NCBI RefSeq assembly: GCF_000023905.1
Contig: NC_013192.1
Coordinates: 1,674,001 to 1,738,000, forward strand
DNA length: 64,000 nucleotides
From: Leptotrichia buccalis C-1013-b
Lineage (GTDB): Bacteria > Fusobacteriota > Fusobacteriia > Fusobacteriales > Leptotrichiaceae
Direction of reading: 5' to 3'
The notes beneath the pieces are model-generated. The model saw nothing but the letters and a program-made list of their open reading frames with translations. It ran no database searches and was not told the origin of the DNA. Shown here one piece after another: positions 16,971 to 26,225 of this stretch. A program made the position numbers and the translations under genes. How positions within the stretch are numbered: the first letter of the stretch is position 1; every line of letters starts with the position of its first letter.

Positions 16971-17972
16971 ATGAAAAAAATCTATCGTATAAAAATTTTA
17001 AAAATAATTCAAACATTATTTTTTAATCTTTCTGTAGGATTTGTATCATCATTTTTAATTCTTGGAAATTTTTTATTACTGATTCCTCAGATTTTTCCTA
17101 TTGTATTACTAATTCTAATTTTATATACTGTTATAAGTTGTTATGGAAACGAAATTACTGTAAAGCGTAGTAAAATTAGTTATTTTAATTTGGGGAGAGA
17201 AGAAAAGGTTCTGGATATTATAAAAAATGATGTAAGGGTAGTTGAAAGTGTAGAAAATCGATTTAAAAGTTTGAAAATAAAAGTAAATAGATACTTAAAG
17301 TTTACTGAGAACGGGGAAAATCATTTCAAAAATATTTCATGGATAACTTTAAAAGAAGGAAATGAATTAAAAGTATATATTTGGAAATATAAATATTTTT
17401 TTGAAAGAAAAATTGGAAAATATAAGAATGATACTTTAAAAGAAAAAAAATTTATGATTCCGACAGAAAAACTTGCAATTTTAAAGGAAGTTGATGTAAA
17501 AACAAAATTTTTTGTAATTTCAATTTTTATTTTTATAATTTTGATGACTTTTTCAGAAAAAGAAACTGCAAAGTTTGTAACTCAACTGATTTATCTCATT
17601 ATTATTGAGACGTTTTTACTAATTTTTTATTTTGCTCAATATTCTAATGTGAAAGATAAAATTCAGAAAAAACTTCCAAAAAATATAACAATAGACAATT
17701 TAAAAATAATGATAGATGAAAAAATATTTTACAAATCTGATATAAAAAAAATTACTATGACAGGATTAAAAATAACGGAAAGATCATATTTAAACATTTT
17801 AAATGTGCCAAAAGTATTAATAATCGAAAATAATGCTGGAAATCAGAAATTTGTTATTGCACCTATTGGGATAAATGTAAAATGGAAATACCCTGAATAC
17901 ATATCATTATTTAAAAACATTAGGAATTGGTGTTTTGAAAATAGAATTGAGTTTGTAATAACTGGATATTAA
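16971..17972 (+). CDS. multi-pass membrane protein, PH-like repeats possible
   Basis: About 333 residues. Hydrophobic stretches near residues 12-58 and 170-212 give at least four membrane segments, each pair followed by a beta-rich, Lys-rich soluble region. The C-terminus (SLFKNIRNWCFENRIEFVITG) matches the end of the next gene (IFLHIRKICQEKEIKFIAEG), so the two are related and this one may be an internal duplication of the same TM-pair plus domain unit. Bacterial PH-like (DUF304-type) fold is a guess. ATG 16971 is 12 bp from AGGAG; a TTG at 16962 is only 3 bp from it, so the start is uncertain. Confidence 0.7.
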   Translation: MKKIYRIKILKIIQTLFFNLSVGFVSSFLILGNFLLLIPQIFPIVLLILILYTVISCYGNEITVKRSKISYFNLGREEKVLDIIKNDVRVVESVENRFKSLKIKVNRYLKFTENGENHFKNISWITLKEGNELKVYIWKYKYFFERKIGKYKNDTLKEKKFMIPTEKLAILKEVDVKTKFFVISIFIFIILMTFSEKETAKFVTQLIYLIIIETFLLIFYFAQYSNVKDKIQKKLPKNITIDNLKIMIDEKIFYKSDIKKITMTGLKITERSYLNILNVPKVLIIENNAGNQKFVIAPIGINVKWKYPEYISLFKNIRNWCFENRIEFVITGY

Positions 17973-18010
17973 ACTTAAAATAGAAAAATAAGGAAGGAAA
18001 GGTGAAATTC

Positions 18011-18556
18011 ATGGAAGAAAAAATTTTTGAATTAGGAGATTATTCATTTTTAAAAAAGAGTAAAGTACAGATGTCAACTTTGATAAAGGCTACAATTTTT
18101 TATATAGTATCAGGAATTGTAACGGCTTTTATTGTATTTTTTGGAGTAATTGCCTTATTTTTTAAATCGGCAATACCAATTTCTGTTGGAGAGTTTTTTA
18201 TATACATTATTCCAATTTCAGTATTTCTATTTTTTGGATATCAATGTTTTAGGCTTTGGCAAAGACATTTTCAGATAATAAATTCTCCAAATAAATTAAT
18301 TGTAAATGATTATGAAATTGCAATTGATGAAAATAAATTTGTTTATAAAAATATAAAAGTAATAAAAATGACGCATCCTAAATCTTTAAATGATAAAAAA
18401 ATAACAATAGTTCAAAAGGATGGAAAAAAATACAAGTCTTTTTTATATTTTTTTATAAAAAGAGATTACTCACAAAATTACTTGGCAATTTTTTTGCATA
18501 TACGAAAAATATGTCAAGAAAAAGAAATAAAATTTATTGCAGAAGGAAATGCATAA
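18011..18556 (+). CDS. membrane protein related to the upstream gene
   Basis: About 181 residues with two membrane helices (roughly 25-50 and 58-78), then a soluble domain of short strands (KLIVNDYEIAIDENKFVYKNIK) and a final helix shared with the preceding gene. The architecture fits a PH-like membrane-associated protein, but I cannot assign a family with confidence. ATG 18011 is chosen because AGGAAAGG lies 8 bp upstream; a GTG at 18002 would overlap that site. It is 38 bp after the previous stop, consistent with an operon. Confidence 0.7.
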   Translation: MEEKIFELGDYSFLKKSKVQMSTLIKATIFYIVSGIVTAFIVFFGVIALFFKSAIPISVGEFFIYIIPISVFLFFGYQCFRLWQRHFQIINSPNKLIVNDYEIAIDENKFVYKNIKVIKMTHPKSLNDKKITIVQKDGKKYKSFLYFFIKRDYSQNYLAIFLHIRKICQEKEIKFIAEGNA

Positions 18557-18698
18557 AAAATCCTTTAACAAATAAATAAAAATATCGAGAAAGTCTCAAA
18601 AAATAATTTATTTAAGTATCTAATTTTGAGTTTTATTTAAAATAATTGTGCTCAAGTGATAAATTTTAAATAAATTTCATACAAAATTTTAAAAAGTG

Positions 18699-18707
18699 TG
18701 GTATAAT
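18699..18707 (+). promoter_or_regulatory. extended -10 promoter of the DEAD-box gene
   Basis: TGG-TATAAT within AAGTGTGGTATAAT, without a recognisable -35. The same extended box is found before the cold-shock gene (50128-50138) and, as TATAAC, before the phosphatase gene (43759). Confidence 0.6.
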
Positions 18708-18785
18708 GGTATGTATGAGAAATTTTTAAAAAATATAAGTATAAACTTAAACTATGAAAAGTAAAGGAAGGTAAATTAAAAAATA

Positions 18786-20501
18786 ATGCAAAGATTTGAA
18801 GATTTTGGCTTAAGTACGGAAATGCTTAATGCCCTAAGTAAAAAAGGATTTGAAGAACCAAGTGAAATACAGAAGCTGGTTGTTCCTGAATTATTGAAAG
18901 AAAGAACTCACTTGATTGGACAGGCTCAGACAGGAACAGGGAAAACTGCAGCTTTTGGTATTCCAATACTGGAAACTATTGACGCTGATAAAACAGTCAG
19001 AGCTTTAATTTTGGCACCGACAAGGGAGCTTGCAAATCAAGTTTCTGATGAAATTTATTCATTAAAAGGAGAAAAAGATATAAAAGTTCTTGCTGTTTAT
19101 GGAGGAGCTTCTATTGAAAACCAAATAAAAAGATTAAAAGCTGGAGTAGATATTGTTGTAGGAACTCCAGGACGTGTTATGGATTTAATAAATAAAAAAG
19201 TTCTGAAAGTAAATGGCTTAGACTATTTCGTGCTGGATGAAGCAGATGAAATGCTTAATATGGGGTTTTTGGAAGATATTGAAGAAATTTTAGAAAAAAC
19301 TAATGACGAGAAAAAAATGTTATTCTTTTCAGCCACAATTCCTAAAGCAATTTTAGCGATTGCAAAAAGATTTATGCCTGAACACAAACTGTTAAAAGTT
19401 GAAAAAAAGGAACTTACAACAAACTTAACAGAACAAATCTATTATGAAGTAAAACAAGAAGATAAATTTGAAGCACTATGCAGAGTTTTAGATTATGAAC
19501 AAAACTTTTATGGAATTGTTTTCTGCCGTACAAAATCAGAAGTTGACGATGTTACAAATAAATTGAAAGCAAGAAACTATGATGCAGAATGTATTCACGG
19601 AGATATTACTCAAGCTCTAAGACAAAAAGCACTTGATTTGTTCAAGAAACAAATATTGACAATATTAGTTGCTACGGACGTTGCCGCTCGTGGAATTGAT
19701 GTAAGCAACTTAACCCATGTTATTAACTACTCTATCCCGCAGGAAGCTGAATCTTACGTTCACAGAATCGGTAGAACAGGACGTGCTGGTCATAAGGGAA
19801 TTGCAATAACTTTTGTAACTCCAAGAGAAGCAAGCAAACTTGCCCAAATTAAACGAGTTACAAAAACTGACATTAAAAGAGAAGACATTCCAAACGTGGA
19901 AGAAATTCTGGAAGCTAAAAAAGAAGCATTAGTTGCTTATGTAGACGAAATTATCAAAGAAAGCGATTTTAATGCTTATGAGGAGCTTGCTCAAAGATTG
20001 ATTGAAGGAAGAGACGCTAGACAAGTGCTTGCTTCTGTTTTAAGACACGTTTATGAAGATGAATTTTTACCAGATAATTACAATGAAATTGCAGATGTAA
20101 AAGTAAAAATTAACGATAAGACAAGATTATTCATTGCACTTGGAAGCAAAGACGGCTATAACGTAGGAAGACTTCTTGATTTGTTAAATAAAAAGGCAAG
20201 AACACCTGGAAGAAAAGTAAAAGATGTAAAAATTATGGACAAATACTCTTTTATCACAGTACCGTTACAAGAAGCCGAATATATAATGCGGGCATTAAAT
20301 TCTAAAAAAGATGCAAAACCGCTTGTTGAAGAAGCTACTGGAAGCAGAAATGGTGGCGGTGAAAAAGGTGATAAAAAATCTGGAAAAAGAGATAGAGACA
20401 GAAAACGAAGAAAAAAATCTTCTGAAAAAAAATCTGATAAATCTTCAAAAGTAAAAAAAGATAAAAAGAAAGATAAAAAAACAAGAAGAGTGAAAAAATA
20501 A
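18786..20501 (+). CDS. deaD: DEAD-box ATP-dependent RNA helicase
   Basis: A 571-residue helicase of the DeaD/CshA type. Visible motifs: Q motif region (GFEEPSEIQ), AQTGTGKTAAFG (I), APTRELANQ (Ia), GTPGRVMD (Ib), VLDEADEML (II), FSATIP (III), VATDVAARGIDV (V), HRIGRTGRAG (VI). Residues ~430-510 form a DbpA-like RNA-binding domain (KTRLFIALGSKDGYNVGRLLDLL) and the last ~60 residues are a Lys/Arg-rich tail. This is the layout of helicases acting in ribosome assembly and mRNA decay at low temperature. Its extended -10 promoter resembles that of the cold-shock gene. Terminator follows. Confidence 0.93.
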   Translation: MQRFEDFGLSTEMLNALSKKGFEEPSEIQKLVVPELLKERTHLIGQAQTGTGKTAAFGIPILETIDADKTVRALILAPTRELANQVSDEIYSLKGEKDIKVLAVYGGASIENQIKRLKAGVDIVVGTPGRVMDLINKKVLKVNGLDYFVLDEADEMLNMGFLEDIEEILEKTNDEKKMLFFSATIPKAILAIAKRFMPEHKLLKVEKKELTTNLTEQIYYEVKQEDKFEALCRVLDYEQNFYGIVFCRTKSEVDDVTNKLKARNYDAECIHGDITQALRQKALDLFKKQILTILVATDVAARGIDVSNLTHVINYSIPQEAESYVHRIGRTGRAGHKGIAITFVTPREASKLAQIKRVTKTDIKREDIPNVEEILEAKKEALVAYVDEIIKESDFNAYEELAQRLIEGRDARQVLASVLRHVYEDEFLPDNYNEIADVKVKINDKTRLFIALGSKDGYNVGRLLDLLNKKARTPGRKVKDVKIMDKYSFITVPLQEAEYIMRALNSKKDAKPLVEEATGSRNGGGEKGDKKSGKRDRDRKRRKKSSEKKSDKSSKVKKDKKKDKKTRRVKK

Positions 20502-20520
20502 TTATATAAATAATTAACAA

Positions 20521-20551
20521 AAAAGGGCTATTAAAAGAGTAGCTCTTTTTT
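20521..20551 (+). terminator. Rho-independent terminator of the helicase gene
   Basis: AAAAGGGCTA pairs with TAGCTCTTTT (one G-U), followed by T-rich sequence. Confidence 0.7.
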
Positions 20552-20682
20552 AATTATGAATAAACTTAAATTTTTTTAGAAAAAATTTTCTCATTCATTT
20601 TATATTCATAAAACTGTTATATAATGTATTCAAGATAAGAGGGGAAGTCAGAAAATAAATGAATACCAGAGGAGAGAGAAAA

Positions 20683-21048
20683 ATGAAAAATAAAACAGTG
20701 AAATTTGCAATTTTCGGAATTGCATTATTAGGGGCACTTGGTATTGCTTATGGAGCAAGCAGAAAATATAGAAATAGAAACAAAGTCTCAAATGATACAG
20801 TTTATATTAATAATAACGCAAATAATTCACAAAATATAACAATGGAAAAAGCAAAATCAATTGCACTTGCACAAGTGCCAGGAGCGAATGAAAGTCATTT
20901 TGGAGAAATAGATTTAGATCATGATCATGGAAGAACTGTTTACGAAATTGAAATTTTTTACAATAATTCAAAATATGAATTTGACATTGATGCTTCAACG
21001 GGTGAAATTGTTGGAACTGAAGTAAAGCATTATAATAAAAATTATTAA
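20683..21048 (+). CDS. PepSY-domain exported protein (copy A)
   Basis: About 121 residues: a signal peptide (KFAIFGIALLGALGIAYGAS), a short basic/Asn-rich linker, then one PepSY domain (ITMEKAKSIALAQVPGANES, GRTVYEIEIFYNNSKYEFDIDASTGEIVG). PepSY domains are thought to modulate peptidases or bind ligands outside the cell. ATG 20683 is chosen as it follows GGAG by 8 bp and directly begins the signal peptide; an ATG 8 codons upstream lacks this. First of three PepSY genes upstream of a two-component system. Confidence 0.85.
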   Translation: MKNKTVKFAIFGIALLGALGIAYGASRKYRNRNKVSNDTVYINNNANNSQNITMEKAKSIALAQVPGANESHFGEIDLDHDHGRTVYEIEIFYNNSKYEFDIDASTGEIVGTEVKHYNKNY

Positions 21049-21091
21049 ATCAAAAAAAATAAAATTAAACGAAAAAAGAAGGAGAAAAATT

Positions 21092-21667
21092 ATGAAAAAG
21101 AAAATTTTAAGTATCGCATTATTATCAATTATGGTATTAGGAGTATCAGTAGCTACAAACGCAAAAAGCAAAAACAAATACAACAGAAACATTGCTTCAA
21201 ACAGCTACATTGGAGTAAATAGAGCAATGAACATTGCATTGAAAAAAGTGCCAGGAGCAAACAGCTCTCATATGAAGAAAATCCACTTGGACAGAGAAAA
21301 TGGAAGAATGGTTTATGAAGGTGAAATTTACTATAATGGACAGGAATATGAATTTGATATTGATGCTGTAACTGGTGACATTGTAAAGTGGAAAGTAGAA
21401 GGAGTTTCAAATAATTCTCCTTACGCTAATAGTAATGCAAACAATTCACAAAATATAACAATAGAAAAGGCAAAATCAATTGCACTTGCACAGGTGCGAG
21501 GAGCTAGTCAAAGCCATTTTGGAAAAATAGAATTAGATCACGATCATGGAAGAGCAATTTACGAAATCGAAATTTTTTACAATAATTCAAAATACGAATT
21601 TGATATAGATGCTTCAACAGGTGAAGTTATTGGAACTGAAGTAAAACACTATAATAGAAATTATTAA
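21092..21667 (+). CDS. exported protein with two PepSY domains (copy B)
   Basis: A 191-residue protein: signal peptide (ILSIALLSIMVLGVSVATNA), a first PepSY domain (residues ~42-105: IGVNRAMNIALKKVPGANSS to VTGDIVKWKV) and a second (~120-190: ITIEKAKSIALAQVRGASQS to GTEVKHYNRNY). The first half matches copy C and the second half matches copy A, even at the DNA level, so it looks like a mosaic of the two neighbours. Good GAAGGAG site. Likely periplasmic or surface-located. Confidence 0.88.
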   Translation: MKKKILSIALLSIMVLGVSVATNAKSKNKYNRNIASNSYIGVNRAMNIALKKVPGANSSHMKKIHLDRENGRMVYEGEIYYNGQEYEFDIDAVTGDIVKWKVEGVSNNSPYANSNANNSQNITIEKAKSIALAQVRGASQSHFGKIELDHDHGRAIYEIEIFYNNSKYEFDIDASTGEVIGTEVKHYNRNY

Positions 21668-21745
21668 AATATATATAAATAAAAAATCTTGAAAAAATGT
21701 TTAAATCAAAAAAACAAAATTAAATAAAAAAGAAGGAGAAAAATT

Positions 21746-22063
21746 ATGAAAAAGAAAATTTTAAGTATCGTATTATTAGGAATCATGGTATTAGGAGTAT
21801 CAGTGACTGCAAACGCAAAAAGCAAACACAAACATAACAAACACATTAGTTCAAACAGCTATATTGGTGTAAACAGAGCAAAGAATATTGCATTGAAAAA
21901 AGTGCCAGGAGCAAACAGTTCCCACGTGAAGGAAATCCATTTGGACAGAGAAAATGGAAGAATGGTTTATGAAGGTGAAATTTATTATAATGGATGGGAA
22001 TATGAATTCGACATTGATGCTGTAACTGGTGCTATTGTAAAATGGAAAGTAGACAGAGATTAA
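21746..22063 (+). CDS. PepSY-domain exported protein (copy C)
   Basis: A 105-residue protein with a signal peptide (ILSIVLLGIMVLGVSVTANA) and one PepSY domain. Sequence from ~20 bp before the ATG into the coding region is nearly identical to the start of copy B, showing recent duplication. It ends the PepSY run and is followed by a strong hairpin terminator before the response-regulator gene. Genes of this type beside OmpR/histidine kinase pairs are often targets or sensors of that pair; that link is inferred from position. Confidence 0.88.
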   Translation: MKKKILSIVLLGIMVLGVSVTANAKSKHKHNKHISSNSYIGVNRAKNIALKKVPGANSSHVKEIHLDRENGRMVYEGEIYYNGWEYEFDIDAVTGAIVKWKVDRD

Positions 22064-22087
22064 TAAATTTAACTAAAAACATTCTTT

Positions 22088-22133
22088 AGAGGGTTGATTG
22101 GAAATTTACTATTTTCAGTTTACTCTCTTTTTA
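22088..22133 (+). terminator. Rho-independent terminator after PepSY genes
   Basis: A long imperfect hairpin (left arm from 22088, right arm 22111-22128, with G-U pairs), then a T-run. Confidence 0.65.
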
Positions 22134-22258
22134 TTTAAAAAAATTTGTGATATATTATAGTAAAATCGCTATAATTTTGAGATTAAAAGAATAAAAAAAT
22201 TAGAAAATTAAAATTTTAGTTTTTTACTAAAAAATAATATAGGAGAGAAATATTAAAT

Positions 22259-22933
22259 ATGAAAATTTTGTTGGCAGAAGATGAAATAGATTTGAATAAT
22301 ATTATTACAAAATATCTTAAAAAAAATGGATATAGTGTGGATAGCGTGCTTGATGGAGAAGAAGCGCTTGACTATCTGGAATATGGCGAATATGATTTAG
22401 TAATTTTGGATATTATGATGCCGAAAGTAAATGGATTTGAAGTTATAAAAAAACTTAGGGATAAGGGAAATCATACTTCAGTTCTTATGCTTACGGCAAG
22501 GGATAGTGCAGATGATAAGGTAAAAGGACTTGATTTGGGAGCTGATGACTATATTGTGAAACCATTTGACTTTAATGAGCTTATGGCAAGAATTAGGGCA
22601 GTTGTGAGAAGAAAGTATGGTAATAGTTCAAATAAACTTATGATAGGAAATTTAGTTTTAAATACTTCAGAAAAATCAGTAACAAGAGGGGGAAAACAGA
22701 TAGAATTAACTGGAAAAGAATACGAAGTTCTGGAATACCTTATGCAAAGTAAAAATCGAATTTTAAGTAGAGATCAGATTAAGGAGCATGTCTGGGACTT
22801 TGATTACGAAGGAGATTCCAACATAATTGACGTTTTGATAAAAAATATTAGAAAAAAAATAGATGTAGAAGGTGGAAAGCAGATAATTTACACAAAAAGA
22901 GGACTTGGCTATGTTATAAAAGATGAAAATTAA
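22259..22933 (+). CDS. OmpR-family response regulator
   Basis: A 224-residue two-component regulator. Receiver domain 1-115 with acidic pocket E8/D9, phospho-acceptor D51 (VILDIMMPK), Thr in MLTARDS and Lys in YIVKPFDF. The C-terminal winged helix (~128-222: IELTGKEYEVLEYLMQSKNRILSRDQIKEHVW, VLIKNIRKKID, TKRGLGYVI) is of OmpR/PhoB type. The histidine kinase gene follows 37 bp later. Likely regulates envelope genes, perhaps the PepSY cluster just upstream. Confidence 0.95.
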   Translation: MKILLAEDEIDLNNIITKYLKKNGYSVDSVLDGEEALDYLEYGEYDLVILDIMMPKVNGFEVIKKLRDKGNHTSVLMLTARDSADDKVKGLDLGADDYIVKPFDFNELMARIRAVVRRKYGNSSNKLMIGNLVLNTSEKSVTRGGKQIELTGKEYEVLEYLMQSKNRILSRDQIKEHVWDFDYEGDSNIIDVLIKNIRKKIDVEGGKQIIYTKRGLGYVIKDEN

Positions 22934-22970
22934 ATTTTAAAATGTTAAATGAAAGGAATAGCTAAAAACA

Positions 22971-24323
22971 TTGAAAAATAAAATAAACAAAATTTGGGAA
23001 AATTTTCCGATAACTGTAAAAATAACTCTCTGGTACACTGCCTTTATCGTAATTTTAATAGCGATTATGCTAACTGGATCTTTTACTATTGCAGACAAGA
23101 TGACTGGGGACTTGAATCAAAGGGAACTTATGGAATCAGTAGTTGAAATGGCTTCCGAGATGGTTTCCAATCCTGATGAGTTTGATGACTTTGATGACGG
23201 GATTTATTTTGTGAAGTATAATAATGCTGGAATAGAAATGGCTGGAATGTCACCAAGGGGCTTTGATTTGACGTTAAATTTTTCAGAAAACACAGTTAAA
23301 ACTTATGAAAAAGATGGAGGAAAATTTTATTATTTTGACAAAAAAATAAATATTCCTGAAGGTGAATGGGTTAGGGGAATTATACCAGTAAATAAGTTGA
23401 CAAACGAAGTAAATAGAATGCTTTTAATAATTTTAATTTCAAGTCCATTATTACTGTTAATAATAGTTTATGGCGGATATAAAATTATAAAAAAAGCTTT
23501 AAATCCCGTAGCCAAAATATCAGGTACAGCTTCAGAAATTCAAAAAAATGGTGATTTTTCCAAAAGAATTGAAATTGACGAAGGAAAAGATGAAATTCAC
23601 AAGATGGCAACCGCCTTTAATGAAATGCTAAATTCACTTGAAAATTCTTACATACGTGAAAAACAGTTTAGTTCAGACGTTTCACATGAACTTCGGACAC
23701 CTGTTAGCGTTATTCTTACAGAAAGCCAGTATTCTTTGGAATATGCAGATACTTTAGAAGAGGCAAAGGACTCTTTTTCTGTAATTCAGCGTCAGGCAAA
23801 AAAAATGTCAGAACTTATAAATCAAATTATGGAACTTTCCAAAATAGAAAAACAGTTTATAATTCCAACAAAAAAAATAAATTTTTCGGAAATAATAGAA
23901 AAAATATTGCTGGATTATAAAAATTTAATTGACAAAAAAAATATTAAAATATCAAAAGAAATAGAAGAAAACATTTTTATAACTGGAGATAAAATAATGA
24001 TTGAAAGATTGCTTGACAATTTACTGAATAATGCAATGAAATTTACAAAAAATGAGATAAAGATAAAACTTTATTCAGAAAATGAGAACTGTATTCTGGA
24101 AGTGGAAGATAATGGTATTGGAATGTCTGAAGAATTTAAAAATCTCATTTGGGGAAGATTTTATCAAATTAATGATTCTAGAAATAAAAAAATAAATAAA
24201 GGTTTTGGACTGGGGCTCTTTTTAGTTTCTAAAATTATAGAACAGCATAATGCGGTTATTAACGTTGAAAGTGAGTTAAATAAAGGAACAAAATTTATTG
24301 CTAAATTTAAAAAATATTATTGA
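22971..24323 (+). CDS. sensor histidine kinase
   Basis: A 450-residue kinase: first membrane helix ~18-38 (TLWYTAFIVILIAIMLTG), extracytoplasmic sensor ~40-150, second membrane helix ~150-172 (MLLIILISSPLLLLIIVYGG), HAMP ~173-225, HisKA with phospho-acceptor H239 (DVSHELRTP), then HATPase_c with NLLNNAMKF (N box), DNGIGMSEE (G1) and GFGLGLFLV (G2). The start is TTG; the nearest AAAGGA is 13 bp upstream, so the start is not secure. It pairs with the preceding response regulator. Confidence 0.93.
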   Translation: MKNKINKIWENFPITVKITLWYTAFIVILIAIMLTGSFTIADKMTGDLNQRELMESVVEMASEMVSNPDEFDDFDDGIYFVKYNNAGIEMAGMSPRGFDLTLNFSENTVKTYEKDGGKFYYFDKKINIPEGEWVRGIIPVNKLTNEVNRMLLIILISSPLLLLIIVYGGYKIIKKALNPVAKISGTASEIQKNGDFSKRIEIDEGKDEIHKMATAFNEMLNSLENSYIREKQFSSDVSHELRTPVSVILTESQYSLEYADTLEEAKDSFSVIQRQAKKMSELINQIMELSKIEKQFIIPTKKINFSEIIEKILLDYKNLIDKKNIKISKEIEENIFITGDKIMIERLLDNLLNNAMKFTKNEIKIKLYSENENCILEVEDNGIGMSEEFKNLIWGRFYQINDSRNKKINKGFGLGLFLVSKIIEQHNAVINVESELNKGTKFIAKFKKYY

Positions 24324-24381
24324 AATTAAATTGGAAAAATAAATTTATAATTAGAATAGTCATAATTTTTAAGTTTGTAAA

Positions 24382-24422
24382 AATAACAGGAAATTACTAT
24401 AATAAAGTTTTTTCCTGTTATT
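24382..24422. terminator. bidirectional terminator
   Basis: A perfect 12-bp stem (AATAACAGGAAA with TTTCCTGTTATT) between convergent genes, T-rich on both exits. Confidence 0.8.
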
Positions 24423-24448
24423 TTGTTTAGAGTTTTAAAAGTAAAAAA

Positions 24449-25414
24449 TTATTTATTATTTGGATTTTCACGATATTCTTTAAGAAGTTCATCGTTTTCC
24501 ATAATAAATGGCTTCGCAGTAGATTGTCCCCAAGCTGTATCGTATTTATTCATAAGATAATCATTCAATTCTGTGCGGTTATTAAATTTTAGAACCTGAT
24601 AAGGCTGTTGAAATGCTAATTTTTCAATAAACATTAATTTTCCATCCTTTTCAGGAATTAATACTCCGACATGACCAATAAATAGTATGTTTTCTTCAGG
24701 TTCATCATTAAAGTGAAAAAATACTGAAATAAGTGAAATTTTATTTTTATTATTAAATTTAACACCTTTTTCTTTCCAGTATTTTTTTACATTTTCAACG
24801 TGAAATTTTATATCTTTAGTTGATTTTGTGGGAATTTCTGAAAATAAAGTTATAAATTTATTTTTTTCAGTTTGTGAAAATAGCTTGAATGGAACATTTT
24901 GCAATGATTCCATATCCATAAATAACATTTCTCCAGATTTTGTAATCGGATTTTCCACAGTTATAAAATCTTTCATTAAAGTAAAGGCTGTTATTCGGCA
25001 GTTAAATCCTAAAAAATCTTTATTTTTTTTATTCCAGATTTTTTGTATTTCTATTTCATCATAAATAGGATTTATATTTTGAGAATTTATAAAACCTGAC
25101 TTTATCAAATCTTTATTTTCTGTTGCATTATTGTAATAATTTACGCTTTGAAAAAAAGAACTTATATTTTCAGAGCTAATTCCCGCATTTTTCAAGGTAT
25201 CCTGTACTTCATCTTGTACTTTTTTATCTGCTAAATTTGAATAAGTTACATTCTTTAAATATTCTATTTTTAAATTTTTTTCTGGCTTTTTATTTATAAC
25301 TGTATTTTGAACTTTTGAATTATCTTTTTTGTTAAAATTTACCTTGTTATTATTTGAACAGTTAGCTATAAATATTACCAAAATTATATACAAAAATTGT
25401 TTTCTATGCTTCAT
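24449..25414 (-). CDS. DUF4300 family lipoprotein
   Basis: About 321 residues. Starting at ATG 25414 the protein begins MKHRKQFLYIILVIFIANC, a signal peptide with lipobox (IANC), so it is lipid-anchored; longer TTG-started versions would bury the signal peptide. The mature part after an Asn/Lys-rich linker begins VTYSNLADKKVQDEVQDTLKNAGIS, which fits the DUF4300 family, and continues with NCRITAFTLMKD and FIGHVGVLIPEKDGKLMFIEKLAFQQPYQ. Function unknown. The secreted-protein gene upstream ends 76 bp before this start. Confidence 0.78.
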   Translation of the reverse strand: MKHRKQFLYIILVIFIANCSNNNKVNFNKKDNSKVQNTVINKKPEKNLKIEYLKNVTYSNLADKKVQDEVQDTLKNAGISSENISSFFQSVNYYNNATENKDLIKSGFINSQNINPIYDEIEIQKIWNKKNKDFLGFNCRITAFTLMKDFITVENPITKSGEMLFMDMESLQNVPFKLFSQTEKNKFITLFSEIPTKSTKDIKFHVENVKKYWKEKGVKFNNKNKISLISVFFHFNDEPEENILFIGHVGVLIPEKDGKLMFIEKLAFQQPYQVLKFNNRTELNDYLMNKYDTAWGQSTAKPFIMENDELLKEYRENPNNK

Positions 25415-25490
25415 TTTTATTCTATTTCCTACTTTGTAATTTTTATTTTTTATATCTTTTAAATAATTTTTCAAGTTTTCCGCTTTAAAA

Positions 25491-26030
25491 TTATTTCATA
25501 GTTTTATTAAAACTTTTACTATTCGTAAAATAATTTTCTTTATCTTGTGAAACTGATATTTTTAAGCTTTCTAAATCTGAATCATGCACTTCTTTGTTTG
25601 AATTATCAGTTGAATCAGCTAACTCTAGATAGAGATATTTTCCATCTTTAACTTTTTCAGCTTTTCCGTTTTCATCTATTTTATCACTTGTATAAATTTT
25701 AGAAATTTTTCTTTTAACTTTTTTTGTTTCCGCTGTAACAAATGCAGATTCATCTGATTTTTTAGAGATTTTTTTTTGAGTTACAGTAACTTCATTTTTG
25801 GACAATGCTGGATCTTTTATTGTTTTATCAAACTCAATAATTACAGTTTTAACTTTTTTTTCTGAGCCTTTAGTTTCAGCTACTGCTGTTACATTTTTTA
25901 TATTTTTTACATCTAAATTTTCTTTATCAGCAATTTTTATATCCAATTTATTATCATTGCTTTCAACCAGAATTACAAACCCAAGCAAGGCAAGTAATGC
26001 GGTCAGTACTAAATTTCCTGTTCTTTTCAT
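25491..26030 (-). CDS. secreted protein, unknown
   Basis: A 179-residue protein with a signal peptide or anchor (LVLTALLALLGFVILVES), then a Lys/Asp/Ser-rich region without Cys. A beta-like middle part (KTVIIEFDKTIKDPALSKNEVTVTQKKI, KDGKYLYLELADS) resembles an Ig-like adhesin fold in tone only. No family recognised. A good site (AAAGGGGAG) precedes the ATG and a promoter lies at 26133-26162. Likely co-transcribed with the DUF4300 lipoprotein. Confidence 0.7.
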   Translation of the reverse strand: MKRTGNLVLTALLALLGFVILVESNDNKLDIKIADKENLDVKNIKNVTAVAETKGSEKKVKTVIIEFDKTIKDPALSKNEVTVTQKKISKKSDESAFVTAETKKVKRKISKIYTSDKIDENGKAEKVKDGKYLYLELADSTDNSNKEVHDSDLESLKISVSQDKENYFTNSKSFNKTMK

Positions 26031-26132
26031 ATTTATCTCCCCTTTATTTTTAATTTAATTAAGTATTCCACTTATGTTATATATTATACACTCTTTTCTT
26101 GTCTTTTTCCTTAAAAAATTCTATAGATTTTT

Positions 26133-26162
26133 ATTATATATACTTAAATTTATTCAAGTCAA
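26133..26162 (-). promoter_or_regulatory. promoter of the 179-residue secreted protein
   Basis: Minus-strand TTGACT (26162-26157), 18-bp spacer, TATAAT (26138-26133). Confidence 0.65.
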
Positions 26163-26171
26163 ACAACTTCT

Positions 26172-26207
26172 AAAAAACTGCCTTAATTTTAACTTTTTAA
26201 GGCAGTT
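26172..26207 (-). terminator. terminator of the SH3 pair
   Basis: A perfect 11-bp stem (AACTGCCTTAA with TTAAGGCAGTT), followed on the minus strand by six T. Confidence 0.85.
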
Positions 26208-26225
26208 CAGTACTACCCTTCTAAT

